Shown one piece after another: positions 9,201 through 16,432 of a stretch of 41,480 nucleotides of DNA; the first letter of the stretch is position 1, and every line of letters begins with the position of its first letter. The notes beneath the pieces are model-generated. The model ran no database searches. It was not told the origin of the DNA and saw only the letters and a list, made by a program, of their open reading frames with translations. This DNA is from Streptomyces humicola (GTDB taxonomy: Bacteria > Actinomycetota > Actinomycetes > Streptomycetales > Streptomycetaceae). Made by a program: the position numbers and the translations under genes. The stretch is taken from assembly GCF_024436035.1 (NCBI RefSeq), contig NZ_JANFNG010000045.1:1-41480 (forward strand). Reading direction: 5' to 3'.

Positions 9201-9503
9201 GCGGGGCTCGACGAGTCCCTGCCGGGCCGGGGCTATCTGCGGCGACCCGACGGCGCGGTGACGCCGTTCCAGGCCGGACGGGTCAGCGGCCGCATCCCGC
9301 GGACGGCGACGCTGCGCCCGACCGTGGTGCCGCTGGAGTGGGAGCGGATGGGCGACCCGCCGGCCCGTCGCCCGCTGCGCGAACTCGGTAACGGGCCGAC
9401 GGACCTGGCGCTGCTGGCGAGTGCCCTGCAGCGGGCGGCCGAGTCGGTCTCCGCCGAGCCCGCGCTGCCACTGCCGGAACGCTCAGCCCTTGACGGCTCC
9501 TGA
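6294..9503 (+). CDS. FHA-domain FtsK/SpoIIIE (EccC/EssC-like) ATPase
   Basis: Protein of 1,069 residues. Residues 1-85 look like a small ubiquitin-like/YukD-type fold. Residues 100-197 are an FHA domain with the phosphothreonine-binding landmarks GRS (125-127), SRLH (140-143) and STNGT (162-166). A long Pro/Ala linker with four AEE triplets follows. A degenerate ATPase-like segment (GPRPRLAGLARAVVAQLC) precedes a complete FtsK/SpoIIIE motor domain: Walker A GGAAGSGKT (782-790, K789) and Walker B VVVVDD (D888-D889). This resembles EccC/EssC secretion ATPases with FHA modules, but I see no membrane segments. ATG 6294 opens the recognisable fold; GTG 6258, with AGGAA upstream, is an alternative start. 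It is divergent from the two kinases, suggesting phospho-dependent binding to them or their targets. Its 3' end overlaps the convergent permease gene by 21 bp. Confidence 0.85.
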   Translation: MQIRLTVLGPRSGRACDVLVTAPAGTALGAVAGALAASAGSGQPVRSSGSAVPLYAGAQRLDPGTAVLGVPPLVDGAVLSLHAPADHGHHDEHPHDSGAHAELHVIGGPDAGGVHLLHGGQVRIGRSAAADVPLDDPDVSRLHCAVTLDPQTGHVSVSDLGSTNGTSVDGHPVGERPVPLPPGALLRMGESTLRLEPGPAAGQAAETDAVPAPSASLPVAPDAEGHLCVALLRTARTAFTPGAGGPGASGAHAAERVPSPRRPDSAEDTGRPGAFAPPPATPGVPAAATTSHLGGATGLSSSAYPSAPTSHGTGTGGRPGAVHDAQGAEEAEEAEEAEEGGEGGSRVATPHRLGAVDRNATTFASRGGVLGAPGTPGTPPAGRGGGLSGAIGAWARRIAAGAGRGSGRAGSGAFEAARLAAHAAALRGRAPDPATVLVTALGPGPRLWERGADQADALTVRLGTTDRRVDGGLLPSVPVTADLRRTGSLGLAGPRPRLAGLARAVVAQLCALHSPSVLELVLISADRARPLDERADEWAWLNWLPHVRPAHGQDCRLLLAFDREQAEARTAELTRRLDDGPLGPGWATAAPEAVAASAARRTGPFTVVVVDGDPGSMALRETVARLAHAGPAVGVHLVCLDEQSELLTAECGSVARLGGDVATTLSVTPSPWPDDGSAGSLITVDAVSPAWAERFARALAPLREADGAGRRKRSALPPTARLLDELDLALATPAKISARWTAGPAGSGGTAGPAAARAVLGAGPEGPVTADLVTEGPHLLVGGAAGSGKTELLRSVTAALAAAARPDRLSLVLIDGAPERGEGLRVCTDLPHVSTYLAASDPARMREFAQALSAELKRREEMLDESSFDSFDALDAWRAERRLVVVVDDLDALTAPALGSPGRPAAGSVVRAVEGVARAGARLGVHLVASTGRPERTAGTEADERSRLRIALRTEDPESAALLVHVEDPAGLDESLPGRGYLRRPDGAVTPFQAGRVSGRIPRTATLRPTVVPLEWERMGDPPARRPLRELGNGPTDLALLASALQRAAESVSAEPALPLPERSALDGS
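7275..7310 (+). repeat. 9-bp in-frame repeats (AEE x4)
   Basis: Four tandem GCR-GAG-GAA units encode Ala-Glu-Glu four times in the interdomain linker of the FHA-FtsK protein. The tract is acidic, probably helical, and prone to slippage-driven length change. Confidence 0.9.
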
Positions 9504-10379
9504 GGTGAGGCCGGAGATGACGGCACGCCGGAAGACGAGGACGAGGATGGCGATGGGCAGCACCGCGACCGTCGCGGCGGCGAAGATGGTGCCGTAGGGC
9601 ACGGTGAACTCCCCGCCGAACTCGGCGATTCCGACGGCGATGGTGCGGTACTGGTCGGAATTGTTGAAGGTGAGCGCCATCAGGAACTCGGTCCAGCAGG
9701 CGGTGAAGGTGAACACGCCCGCCGTGAACAGGCCGGGCAGCACCTGCGGCACGATGATCGACACCACGGTCCTGGTGGGCGATGCGCCGTCGACGCGGGC
9801 GACCTCCTCCATCTCGCGTGGGATGCCGAGGAAGAAGTTGCGCAGGATCCAGATCGCGAACGGCAGGTTGAACGCCGCGTAGGGGATGATCAGCGCCTGG
9901 TAGCTGTTCAGCCACCCCAGATCGCGCATGATCAGGTAGAGCGGCGAGACGATCGCGATCGCCGGGAAAAGCGAGATCATCAGCAGCGTGACCATGATGG
10001 TGAACTTGCCGCGCATCGGCAGGCGGGCCAGGCCGTAGCCGGCGAACATGCCGAACCCCAGCACGATGACCGTCGCGCACACCGAGACGATCACCGAGTT
10101 CAGCAGATAGGTCTCGAAGTGGTAGTGGGAGAAGGCGGATTGGTAGTTGGCCCCGGAGAGATGGTGCGGCCACAGGCTGGGCGCCCCGCCGATCTCCTTG
10201 GGGCCCTTGAACGAGCTGGTGATCATCCAGTAGAGGGGTGCCGCGACGATGACGGCGATGACCAGCGCCGCCAGGTTGACGCCGTTGATCCAGCGCCGCC
10301 AGCCGCGGTGCCGCCCGCGGGTCCGCTTCGGCGCCACGACACGCGCGGCGCCTTCCAGGGCCCCAGTCCCTGCCGTCAT
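9483..10379 (-). CDS. CUT1-type sugar ABC transporter permease (MalG-like)
   Basis: Inner-membrane permease of 298 residues with six predicted spans. The cytoplasmic EAA loop reads EVARVDGASPTRTVVSIIVPQVLP and docks the ATPase. A long basic N-terminus (KRTRGRHRGWRRW) precedes span 1. MalG-family features such as MITSSFKGPKEI and the C-terminal GLTSGAVKG are present. The ATG (10377-10379) overlaps the stop of the upstream permease by one base (TGATG), so the two are translationally coupled. An upstream extension of the frame to 11237 is a shadow of the preceding gene. The substrate cannot be read from sequence, but CUT1 systems carry oligosaccharides or similar glycosides. Confidence 0.92.
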   Translation of the reverse strand: MTAGTGALEGAARVVAPKRTRGRHRGWRRWINGVNLAALVIAVIVAAPLYWMITSSFKGPKEIGGAPSLWPHHLSGANYQSAFSHYHFETYLLNSVIVSVCATVIVLGFGMFAGYGLARLPMRGKFTIMVTLLMISLFPAIAIVSPLYLIMRDLGWLNSYQALIIPYAAFNLPFAIWILRNFFLGIPREMEEVARVDGASPTRTVVSIIVPQVLPGLFTAGVFTFTACWTEFLMALTFNNSDQYRTIAVGIAEFGGEFTVPYGTIFAAATVAVLPIAILVLVFRRAVISGLTSGAVKG

Positions 10380-11353
10380 CACAGCTCCTCCTTTCCGACC
10401 TGGCTGCGGAAGACCTTCAGGAACAGCAGACAGCCGATGAGCGTCAGCGCCGCGGTGGAGACCGCGACGGCGGCTCCGGGGCCGAAGTCCAGGTCGGAGA
10501 ACATCGTCTGCCAGCCGAGCAGCGCCAGCGACTCGGTCTTGTTGCCGGGACCGCCGCCGGTCAGCACATACGGAAGGTCGAACAGGCCGAACGCCTGCAG
10601 GATGCGGAAGAGCACGGCGAGCGCCAGTGTGGGCCGCAGCTGCGGCAGAGTGACGCGCCAGAAGATCTGCCAGCCGTTGGCGCCGTCGATGCGCGCGGCC
10701 TCGGTGAGCTCGACGGGCAGCATCACCAGGCCGGAGACGACGATGATCGACACGAACGGGGTGGTCTTCCAGATGTCGGCAGCCGCCATCGAGATGATCG
10801 CGGCCGTCGGGGTGCCGAGCAGATTCGGCTGCTGCATGCCCAGGTCGTGGAGGATCGATGTGCCCACGCCGTAGACGCCGTTGTAGATGTAGTCCCACAG
10901 CTCCGCGGAGATGACGGTGACCATCGCCCATGGGATGAGCAGCAGCGCCATGAGCCAGCCGCGTGCGATGGTCAGCCGTTCGAGAACGAGGGCGACGAGC
11001 GTGCCCAGCACGATCTCGACGAGCACGGTGCCGAAGGTGTAAGCGAGGGTGAATTCGAGTGCGTAGCGCCACAGTTGGGCGCCGAACATCGCCGAGTAAT
11101 TGCTGCCGGTGAATCCGCCGAGCGCGAATCCACTGCCGCTGACTGTGACGTGGCTGAGGCTCATCACCACCGAGAAGACGATCGGGAAGATCGTGACGGC
11201 GGCGACGAGCAGCAGCGCCGGGGCCGAATACAGCCATCCCAGCCGGGCGAGCAGCCGCTGGTTGCGGCGGACGCTGCTGTCCGGCGGCCGGAGCACGACC
11301 CCCGCGGGGACCGGCTCCGGCACGGTGACGCCCGATGCGCTGTCAACGCTCAT
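10379..11353 (-). CDS. CUT1-type sugar ABC transporter permease (MalF-like)
   Basis: Permease of 324 residues with six spans and an EAA loop EAARIDGANGWQIFWRVTLP. The segment PYVLTGGGPGNKTESLA is characteristic of MalF/UgpA-type carbohydrate permeases. The ATG at 11353 has GGGGGA eight bases upstream and lies 28 bp after the stop of the binding-protein gene. It would form a heterodimeric channel with the following permease. Confidence 0.93.
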   Translation of the reverse strand: MSVDSASGVTVPEPVPAGVVLRPPDSSVRRNQRLLARLGWLYSAPALLLVAAVTIFPIVFSVVMSLSHVTVSGSGFALGGFTGSNYSAMFGAQLWRYALEFTLAYTFGTVLVEIVLGTLVALVLERLTIARGWLMALLLIPWAMVTVISAELWDYIYNGVYGVGTSILHDLGMQQPNLLGTPTAAIISMAAADIWKTTPFVSIIVVSGLVMLPVELTEAARIDGANGWQIFWRVTLPQLRPTLALAVLFRILQAFGLFDLPYVLTGGGPGNKTESLALLGWQTMFSDLDFGPGAAVAVSTAALTLIGCLLFLKVFRSQVGKEEL

Positions 11354-11381
11354 GACTCATCCCCCATCATCGCCGGGCCTG

Positions 11382-12707
11382 CTACAGGCCGCCTCCGGAG
11401 ACGGCGGTGTCAATCTGGCTCGACGCCGACGACAACGCGGAAGACGGGGCGACGGACCCGGACAGTGCGGCGTTGATGTTGGAGTACACCGCCTGGCTGA
11501 CCTTCGGGTACTGCGGGGTCTGCGACGGACGCGCGATCAGCTTGGTGTGCGCCGCCACCGCGAGCACCGGGTTCTTCGCGAGGATCGCGGGGTCGGTCCG
11601 CACCGACTGGTTGGTGGGGATCTCCGAGTACTGCCCGGCGAGGATGTCCTGGGCCGCCGGGCTCGCCAGCCATTTGATGAACGCGAGCGACGCGCCGACG
11701 TTCTTGCTGTGCGGGTTCAGATACACATTCCAGCCGCCGACGTTGGAGTAGCCCGGCCCGGACTGGCCTGCGAAGGTCGGCGGCAGCGCGACCCCGACCT
11801 TGCCGACGACCTGTGAGTTCTGCGGCGTGTTGGCGTTGGAGTAGGCGTAGTCCCAGTTGCGCAGGAACGCGGCCTGGCCGTCGTCGAACGTCGACATCGC
11901 CTGCGGCTCCTGCATCGTTGTCACCGACGAGGGCGAGACACCGCTGGAGATCAGCGACCGCATGAAGGTCAACGCCTTGACCGAGGCAGCCGAGTTGATG
12001 GTGGCCTTGCTGGCGTCCGAGTTGATTGTGGAGCCGCCGGCGTCGCTCATGAACTCGGTCCAGTTGCAGGTCAGCCCCTCGTACGCGCCGCCCTCCCAGA
12101 CGAAACCGTACTTGACCAGGCCCTGGGACTGCAGCGTCTTGGACTCGCTGACCAGCTGCTCCCAGGTGGTGGGCACGGGCAGGTGTGCCTTGGCGAGCAG
12201 GTCCTTGCGGTAGTAGAGGAAGCCTTCGTCGGCGTAGAGCGGGGAGCCGTAGATCTTGCCCTGGTACGTGGCGCCCGAGACCAGGCCCGGTGCGAACTGG
12301 CTCCAGTAGCTGGAGGGAAGGTAGTCCGACAGCGGTGAGGCGAGCCCCGCGTGCGCGAACTGCGCGGGCCAGATCACGTCGCCGTTGTACACGTCCGGTG
12401 TCGAGGAGCCGCCGGAGATCTGCGTCGTCAGGGTGCCGCGCAGCGTGTCGGTGTCGGTCGCACCCGAGATCAGGTTCACCTTGATCTTCGGATAGGCCTT
12501 CTCGAAGGCCTGGATCAGTACCTGACGGGGATCGTTGGAGCCCTGGGTGATCGGTGCGGCCTCCCACTCGATCGTCCCTGCAGCAGGCCCGACAGGGGCC
12601 GGCTTGCTGGAACCGGTCGACGAACCCGAAGAGCACGCGGTGGCTCCGGCGACCAGGGCCATGGCGACCCCGACCGTGGCCACCAGCCGCTTCGCTGAGA
12701 CAGGCAT
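11382..12707 (-). CDS. Sugar-binding lipoprotein of the ABC importer
   Basis: Extracytoplasmic solute-binding protein of family 1, 441 residues. The lipoprotein signal (KRLVATVGVAMALVAGATAC) puts the lipidated cysteine at C25, followed by a Ser/Gly-rich tether. Typical family segments include GDVIWPAQFAHAGLASPLSDY, GSPLYADEGFLYYRKDLL and the C-terminal hinge VGASLAFIKWLASP. The chosen ATG (12705-12707) has GAGGAG seven bases upstream; the 19 codons above it lack a ribosome binding site. It is first gene of the three-gene importer. No ATPase gene is nearby, so in Streptomyces the shared MsiK ATPase would be expected to energise it. Confidence 0.93.
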   Translation of the reverse strand: MPVSAKRLVATVGVAMALVAGATACSSGSSTGSSKPAPVGPAAGTIEWEAAPITQGSNDPRQVLIQAFEKAYPKIKVNLISGATDTDTLRGTLTTQISGGSSTPDVYNGDVIWPAQFAHAGLASPLSDYLPSSYWSQFAPGLVSGATYQGKIYGSPLYADEGFLYYRKDLLAKAHLPVPTTWEQLVSESKTLQSQGLVKYGFVWEGGAYEGLTCNWTEFMSDAGGSTINSDASKATINSAASVKALTFMRSLISSGVSPSSVTTMQEPQAMSTFDDGQAAFLRNWDYAYSNANTPQNSQVVGKVGVALPPTFAGQSGPGYSNVGGWNVYLNPHSKNVGASLAFIKWLASPAAQDILAGQYSEIPTNQSVRTDPAILAKNPVLAVAAHTKLIARPSQTPQYPKVSQAVYSNINAALSGSVAPSSALSSASSQIDTAVSGGGL

Positions 12708-12740
12708 GGCAATCTCCTCATCTTCCCCGGCGGTAGGCCT

Positions 12741-12769
12741 AATCAAGACCTCGCGTGACAGCACGTCAA
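12741..12769 (-). promoter_or_regulatory. Possible promoter of the importer operon
   Basis: On the minus strand TTGACG (12764-12769) is followed after 17 bases by TTGATT (12741-12746). The -35 is good and the -10 poor. Transcription would begin about 25-30 bases before the binding-protein ATG. No clear operator palindrome is seen. Confidence 0.3.
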
Positions 12770-12847
12770 CCCCCGTGCACGCTCGTTACGCAGCTGAGAT
12801 CAACATTCGACTGCAGCCCTAGGGGTGCGCGCCCTAGCCTTGATTCG

Positions 12848-12886
12848 TCGTCCGCACCGATCGTCCGCACCGATCGTCCGCGCCGA
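12848..12886. repeat. Three tandem 13-bp repeats upstream of the glycosyltransferase gene
   Basis: TCGTCCGCACCGA occurs twice (12848-12860, 12861-12873), followed by a one-mismatch copy TCGTCCGCGCCGA (12874-12886). The array ends 16 bp before the chosen GTG start of the GT2-TagF gene. A 13-bp period is not a codon multiple, which argues that this is leader rather than coding sequence. Confidence 0.9.
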
Positions 12887-12902
12887 GCGCCCAGGAAGTG
12901 CC

Positions 12903-15125
12903 GTGCCCCGGTTCAGCGTCATCGTCGTCGCCCGCAAGGTCCAGGCGTGCTTGCGTGAGGGCCTGGCGTCCGTGCTCTCCCAGTCATACCGGGACATCGA
13001 GCTCATCGCTGTGGACGACGGCTCGCCCGACGGCTGCGGCGAGATCATCGACGAGACCGCGGCCCACGACACACGCGTCCGCGCGATCCGGCTGCCGCAG
13101 AGCGTGGGCCCGGGACCCGCGCGCAACGCGGCGATAGAGCGCGCCAGCGGCGACTATCTCCTCGTCCTCGACGGCGACGACACCCTCGCCCCCGGATCGC
13201 TGCGTGCGATCGCCGACCGACTGAAGCGGACCGGCGATCCGGACGTCCTGGTCTTCGGGCGCGTCCGCATCCCGTGGGACGGCGAAGCGGTGCACGACGA
13301 GCCGGCCGGGCTCCTCGCCGACGGTGGCCCTCAGCCGTTCACCCTTGCCGGACGCCCGGAACTGCTGCGCCTGCCGGCCGGCGCCAAGGCCAAGGCCTAC
13401 CGCCGCGAGTTCGTCACCGGCACCGGGCTCGCCTTCCCGCCCGGCGCGTACGAAGAGATCCCCTGGTGCTTCCAGGCGCTGCTGACCGCCTCGTCCATCG
13501 CATTGCTCGACCGCGTCTGCCTGCACGAGAAGCAGCCCCGGGTCTCCCGCCTCAGCTCCTGCCTCCTCGGCCGGGACGGCCGTCCGCGATCCGACATCTT
13601 CGAGCAGTACGACCGCGTCTTCGCCTTTCTCGCCGAGCATCCGCAGCTGTCCTCGTGGCACCTGGTGCTCTTCCACCGCATGCTCGACGACATGACGGCG
13701 GCCTGGACCACCCCCGATCCGCTGCCCCGTACCGCCCGCCGCGCATACCTGGGGCAGTGCGCCGGCCACTACCGCCGCCACCGGCCGGCCTCCGGCGCCC
13801 GCAGCCGCGTACCGTTCATGCTGCGGTGGCGCGCCGGACGTGTGCGCCGCTGGGCCGGCGTCCACGGACCGGAGGCCTACAAGAGCCTGCGTGCCGGGCT
13901 GTTGCGGGTCTACTACCGCATCCAGCGCCTCCTCCCCCTCGACCGCAATCTCGCGGTCTTCGCCGCCTACTGGAACAAGGGCTACTCCTGCAATCCGGCC
14001 GCGATCGAGGCCGCCGTCCGCCGACTTGCCCCGCACATCCGCACGGCCTGGATCACCTCACCCGAGTACGCCCACACCCTTCCCGACGGCGTACGCCGGC
14101 TGCACCCCGGCTCCGCCGCCTTCTGGAAGGTCCTCGCCCGCGCCACCTACTTCGTCAACAACGTCAACTTCACCTATCTGCTGGCGAAGCGGCCCGGCCA
14201 GATCCATCTGCAGACCCACCACGGCACCCCGCTGAAGACGATGGGCCTCGATCTGCTGGACCACCCCGCCGCCGCGGCCGGCACGGACTTCGACCGGCTG
14301 CTGAACCACGTCGACCGCTGGGACTACTCCCTCACCTCCAACCGCCACTCCACGCTGTCCTGGGAGCGCGCCTACCCGGCCGCGTACACCACCCTCGAAT
14401 ACGGCTATCCGCGCAACGACGTCTTCCAGCGCGCGACCGCCGACGACGTCTCCCGCATACGTGCCACCCTCGGCATCCCCTCCTCCGGTATCGCGATCCT
14501 CTACGCCCCCACCCACCGCGACTACAGCAAGCGGCCCGTCGCCCAGCTCGACCTCGGACGCCTCGCGCGCGCCCTCGGCCCGGAGTTCACGCTGCTGACC
14601 CGCTCTCATTACTTCTACCAGGACCCACTGACAACCGACCGTGACGACGAGGGCAACGCCGACGAAGAGGCGGGCACCGCCCGCATCATCGACGTCTCGG
14701 CACACCCGTCGGTCGAGGAACTCTGCCTCGCCTCCGACGCCTTGCTCACCGACTACTCGTCCGTGATGTTCGACTACGCCAACCTCGACCGCCCGATCGT
14801 CATCCTGGCCACCGACTGGGAGACCTATCGCGCCGCGCGGGGCACCTACTTCGACATCACCAGCGAGCCGCCCGGCCCCGTCGCGCGCACCGAGGAAGAA
14901 CTCATCGGCGTCTTCACCTCGGACGCCTGGCACGGCCCGCGCTCGGCGCGGCTGCGCGCCGCGTTCCGCGCCCGTTTCTGCCCGTACGACGACGGGAACG
15001 CAGCGGAACGCGTCGTCCGCAGGGTCTTCCTGGCCCAGCAGGAGGACCGGCTGCCACCGGTCGTGCCCCTCGACGAGCGTCGCCCGGCCCCGCCGCCCTC
15101 CGCCGGCTCCTCAGCGCCCGAGTAG
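12903..15125 (+). CDS. Two-domain glycosyltransferase: GT2 plus CDP-glycerol glycerophosphotransferase (TagF)-like
   Basis: Protein of 740 residues. The N-terminal GT-A domain begins PRFSVIVVARK, with VDDGS at 37-41 and the metal-binding DGDD at 90-93. From about residue 360 comes a TagB/TagF-like glycerophosphotransferase domain with HHGTPLK (439-445), TSNRHST, APTHRDYSK and TDYSSVMFDYA (616-626). Such proteins build teichoic-acid-like or glycosyl-polyol-phosphate surface polymers at the inner face of the membrane. GTG 12903 is preferred: AGGAAG lies four bases upstream and the fold starts at once; the frame reaches back 26 codons into the 13-bp repeats. The gene is convergent with the acyltransferase, overlapping it by 15 bp. 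The acceptor and donor substrates are unknown. Confidence 0.88.
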   Translation: MPRFSVIVVARKVQACLREGLASVLSQSYRDIELIAVDDGSPDGCGEIIDETAAHDTRVRAIRLPQSVGPGPARNAAIERASGDYLLVLDGDDTLAPGSLRAIADRLKRTGDPDVLVFGRVRIPWDGEAVHDEPAGLLADGGPQPFTLAGRPELLRLPAGAKAKAYRREFVTGTGLAFPPGAYEEIPWCFQALLTASSIALLDRVCLHEKQPRVSRLSSCLLGRDGRPRSDIFEQYDRVFAFLAEHPQLSSWHLVLFHRMLDDMTAAWTTPDPLPRTARRAYLGQCAGHYRRHRPASGARSRVPFMLRWRAGRVRRWAGVHGPEAYKSLRAGLLRVYYRIQRLLPLDRNLAVFAAYWNKGYSCNPAAIEAAVRRLAPHIRTAWITSPEYAHTLPDGVRRLHPGSAAFWKVLARATYFVNNVNFTYLLAKRPGQIHLQTHHGTPLKTMGLDLLDHPAAAAGTDFDRLLNHVDRWDYSLTSNRHSTLSWERAYPAAYTTLEYGYPRNDVFQRATADDVSRIRATLGIPSSGIAILYAPTHRDYSKRPVAQLDLGRLARALGPEFTLLTRSHYFYQDPLTTDRDDEGNADEEAGTARIIDVSAHPSVEELCLASDALLTDYSSVMFDYANLDRPIVILATDWETYRAARGTYFDITSEPPGPVARTEEELIGVFTSDAWHGPRSARLRAAFRARFCPYDDGNAAERVVRRVFLAQQEDRLPPVVPLDERRPAPPPSAGSSAPE

Positions 15126-16196
15126 ACCCGGCCGCGACCACCGGGGCACCCGCGGTTCCACCGCCCACCCCACGAGCTTCCGCACCGGCGGCGTCGTCAG
15201 CAGCAGTGCGAGCGCCACAGCGGCCAGCGTGAGCGTGACCACGGCCACCGGCCCGCTGTTGGCGACCGTGGCGTACAGCCCGAGTCCCTGGGCCGTCTTC
15301 ACGACCAGACCGTGGAGCAGGAACGGGTACATCGTGTACGCGCCGAGCACGGTGAGCCGCAGCCTGCGGCCGGGGATGAGCGCCAGCGCCGCCGCGACGA
15401 GGAGTGCTCCGACCGCCAGCAGCCCCAGCCGGATCGCGAGGTACTCGACGGTCCCGACGCCGAGGCCGGCGGCGTTGGTCTGCATGTCCAGCCAGTCCGC
15501 GTTGGCGTCGGGGGCGAGCATGTACGACACGGGCAGCGCCGTGATCAGCACAGCCGCCGCCCACAGGCGCACCGCCCGCCGGTGCAGCCACTTGAAGTGC
15601 TCGCGCTCCATGCAGAGCCCGGCCACGAACCACGGGAGGAACTGCAGGATCCTGGAGAGCGCGAGGTCCGTACTGACGTTCATCAGACCCGCGGCGAGCG
15701 AGACGAGCACGGCGACGAGGACCGGCTTCGGCACCGCCCGCCACACCGGCGTCGTCAACCGCCAAACGAACAGGGCGATCAGGAACCAGCACAGGAAGCT
15801 CGGATAGGTGAACAGATCGGGCCTGAACGGCTGCCTGTCGGCCTTCGCGACGACGGCGAGGTAGGCGATCTCGAAGACGGCGTACGGGAGCAGGACGCCG
15901 CGGATCAGCTTGCGCACCTGCTCGGGCCTGGCCTCGAAAGTGCGCGAGAAGTAGCCCGAGAGCAGGATGAACGCCGGCATGTGGAAGGCGTAGACGACCA
16001 TGTAGGCGGCCTTGACCGCCCGCGACTGGCCGATCAGCGGATACCAGTTGTGACCGATGACGACCAGAACGATCAGCAGAAACTTCGCATTGTCGAAGAA
16101 CGGGTCGCGCGATGGCCGAGCCCCGCCCGTCGCCGAGCCTTCTGCACCCTCCACCCGCTGCCCGGGAAGGGTTCCGCTCTTCTGCAACATCGACAT
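15111..16196 (-). CDS. Membrane acyltransferase (acyltransferase 3 family)
   Basis: Integral membrane O-acyltransferase, roughly ten spans, 361 residues from the chosen start. The opening motif DPFFDNAKFLLIVLVVIGHNW carries the conserved Asp/Lys and catalytic-type His of fucose 4-O-acetylase-like enzymes, followed by FHMPAFILLSGYFSR. It probably acetylates a sugar of a surface polymer, consistent with the convergent GT2-TagF gene. The frame is open to 16283, but a sigma70-like promoter at 16239-16267 lies inside that extension. ATG 16196 is therefore chosen, although no good Shine-Dalgarno precedes it; GTG 16211 is another option. Confidence 0.85.
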   Translation of the reverse strand: MSMLQKSGTLPGQRVEGAEGSATGGARPSRDPFFDNAKFLLIVLVVIGHNWYPLIGQSRAVKAAYMVVYAFHMPAFILLSGYFSRTFEARPEQVRKLIRGVLLPYAVFEIAYLAVVAKADRQPFRPDLFTYPSFLCWFLIALFVWRLTTPVWRAVPKPVLVAVLVSLAAGLMNVSTDLALSRILQFLPWFVAGLCMEREHFKWLHRRAVRLWAAAVLITALPVSYMLAPDANADWLDMQTNAAGLGVGTVEYLAIRLGLLAVGALLVAAALALIPGRRLRLTVLGAYTMYPFLLHGLVVKTAQGLGLYATVANSGPVAVVTLTLAAVALALLLTTPPVRKLVGWAVEPRVPRWSRPGLLGR

Positions 16197-16238
16197 GTCG
16201 GCGCTGGTCACCGGGACGACGGTAGTCAGCCCCCTCCC

Positions 16239-16267
16239 CCTGTACGCAAGGGGGCTTGCCCTGACAA
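16239..16267 (-). promoter_or_regulatory. Candidate promoter of the acyltransferase gene
   Basis: On the minus strand TTGTCA (16262-16267), 17 bases, TACAGG (16239-16244). The -35 differs from consensus by one base; the -10 is moderate. It would place the transcript start near 16232, supporting the shorter acyltransferase start. Confidence 0.4.
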
Positions 16268-16432
16268 CTCGTACGGGTGACATGACTCATACCGCGAAGC
16301 GGGCTAAACCGACCGCCTGCCGTTGCCTCCCGGCGGCCCTTTGGATCCCTGCTCGTAACCCCCGAGGCGTCAATTTCTCCGAGGGCCAGTTTCTCTGACG
16401 GCTGCCACGGCCGGCGCGGAGGTAAGTGATCG

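Noticed and set aside
14612-14634. Antisense TTGTCAGTG-N8-TAGAAG inside the GT2-TagF gene
   Set aside because: The upstream half is perfect, but the -10 lacks the final T, it lies within conserved coding sequence and no leftward gene follows.
16330-16375. ECF-sigma-like GGATC...CGTC upstream of the polytopic membrane-protein gene
   Set aside because: Spacing of about 20 bases is outside the normal 16-18 and the -10 is only a tetramer match.
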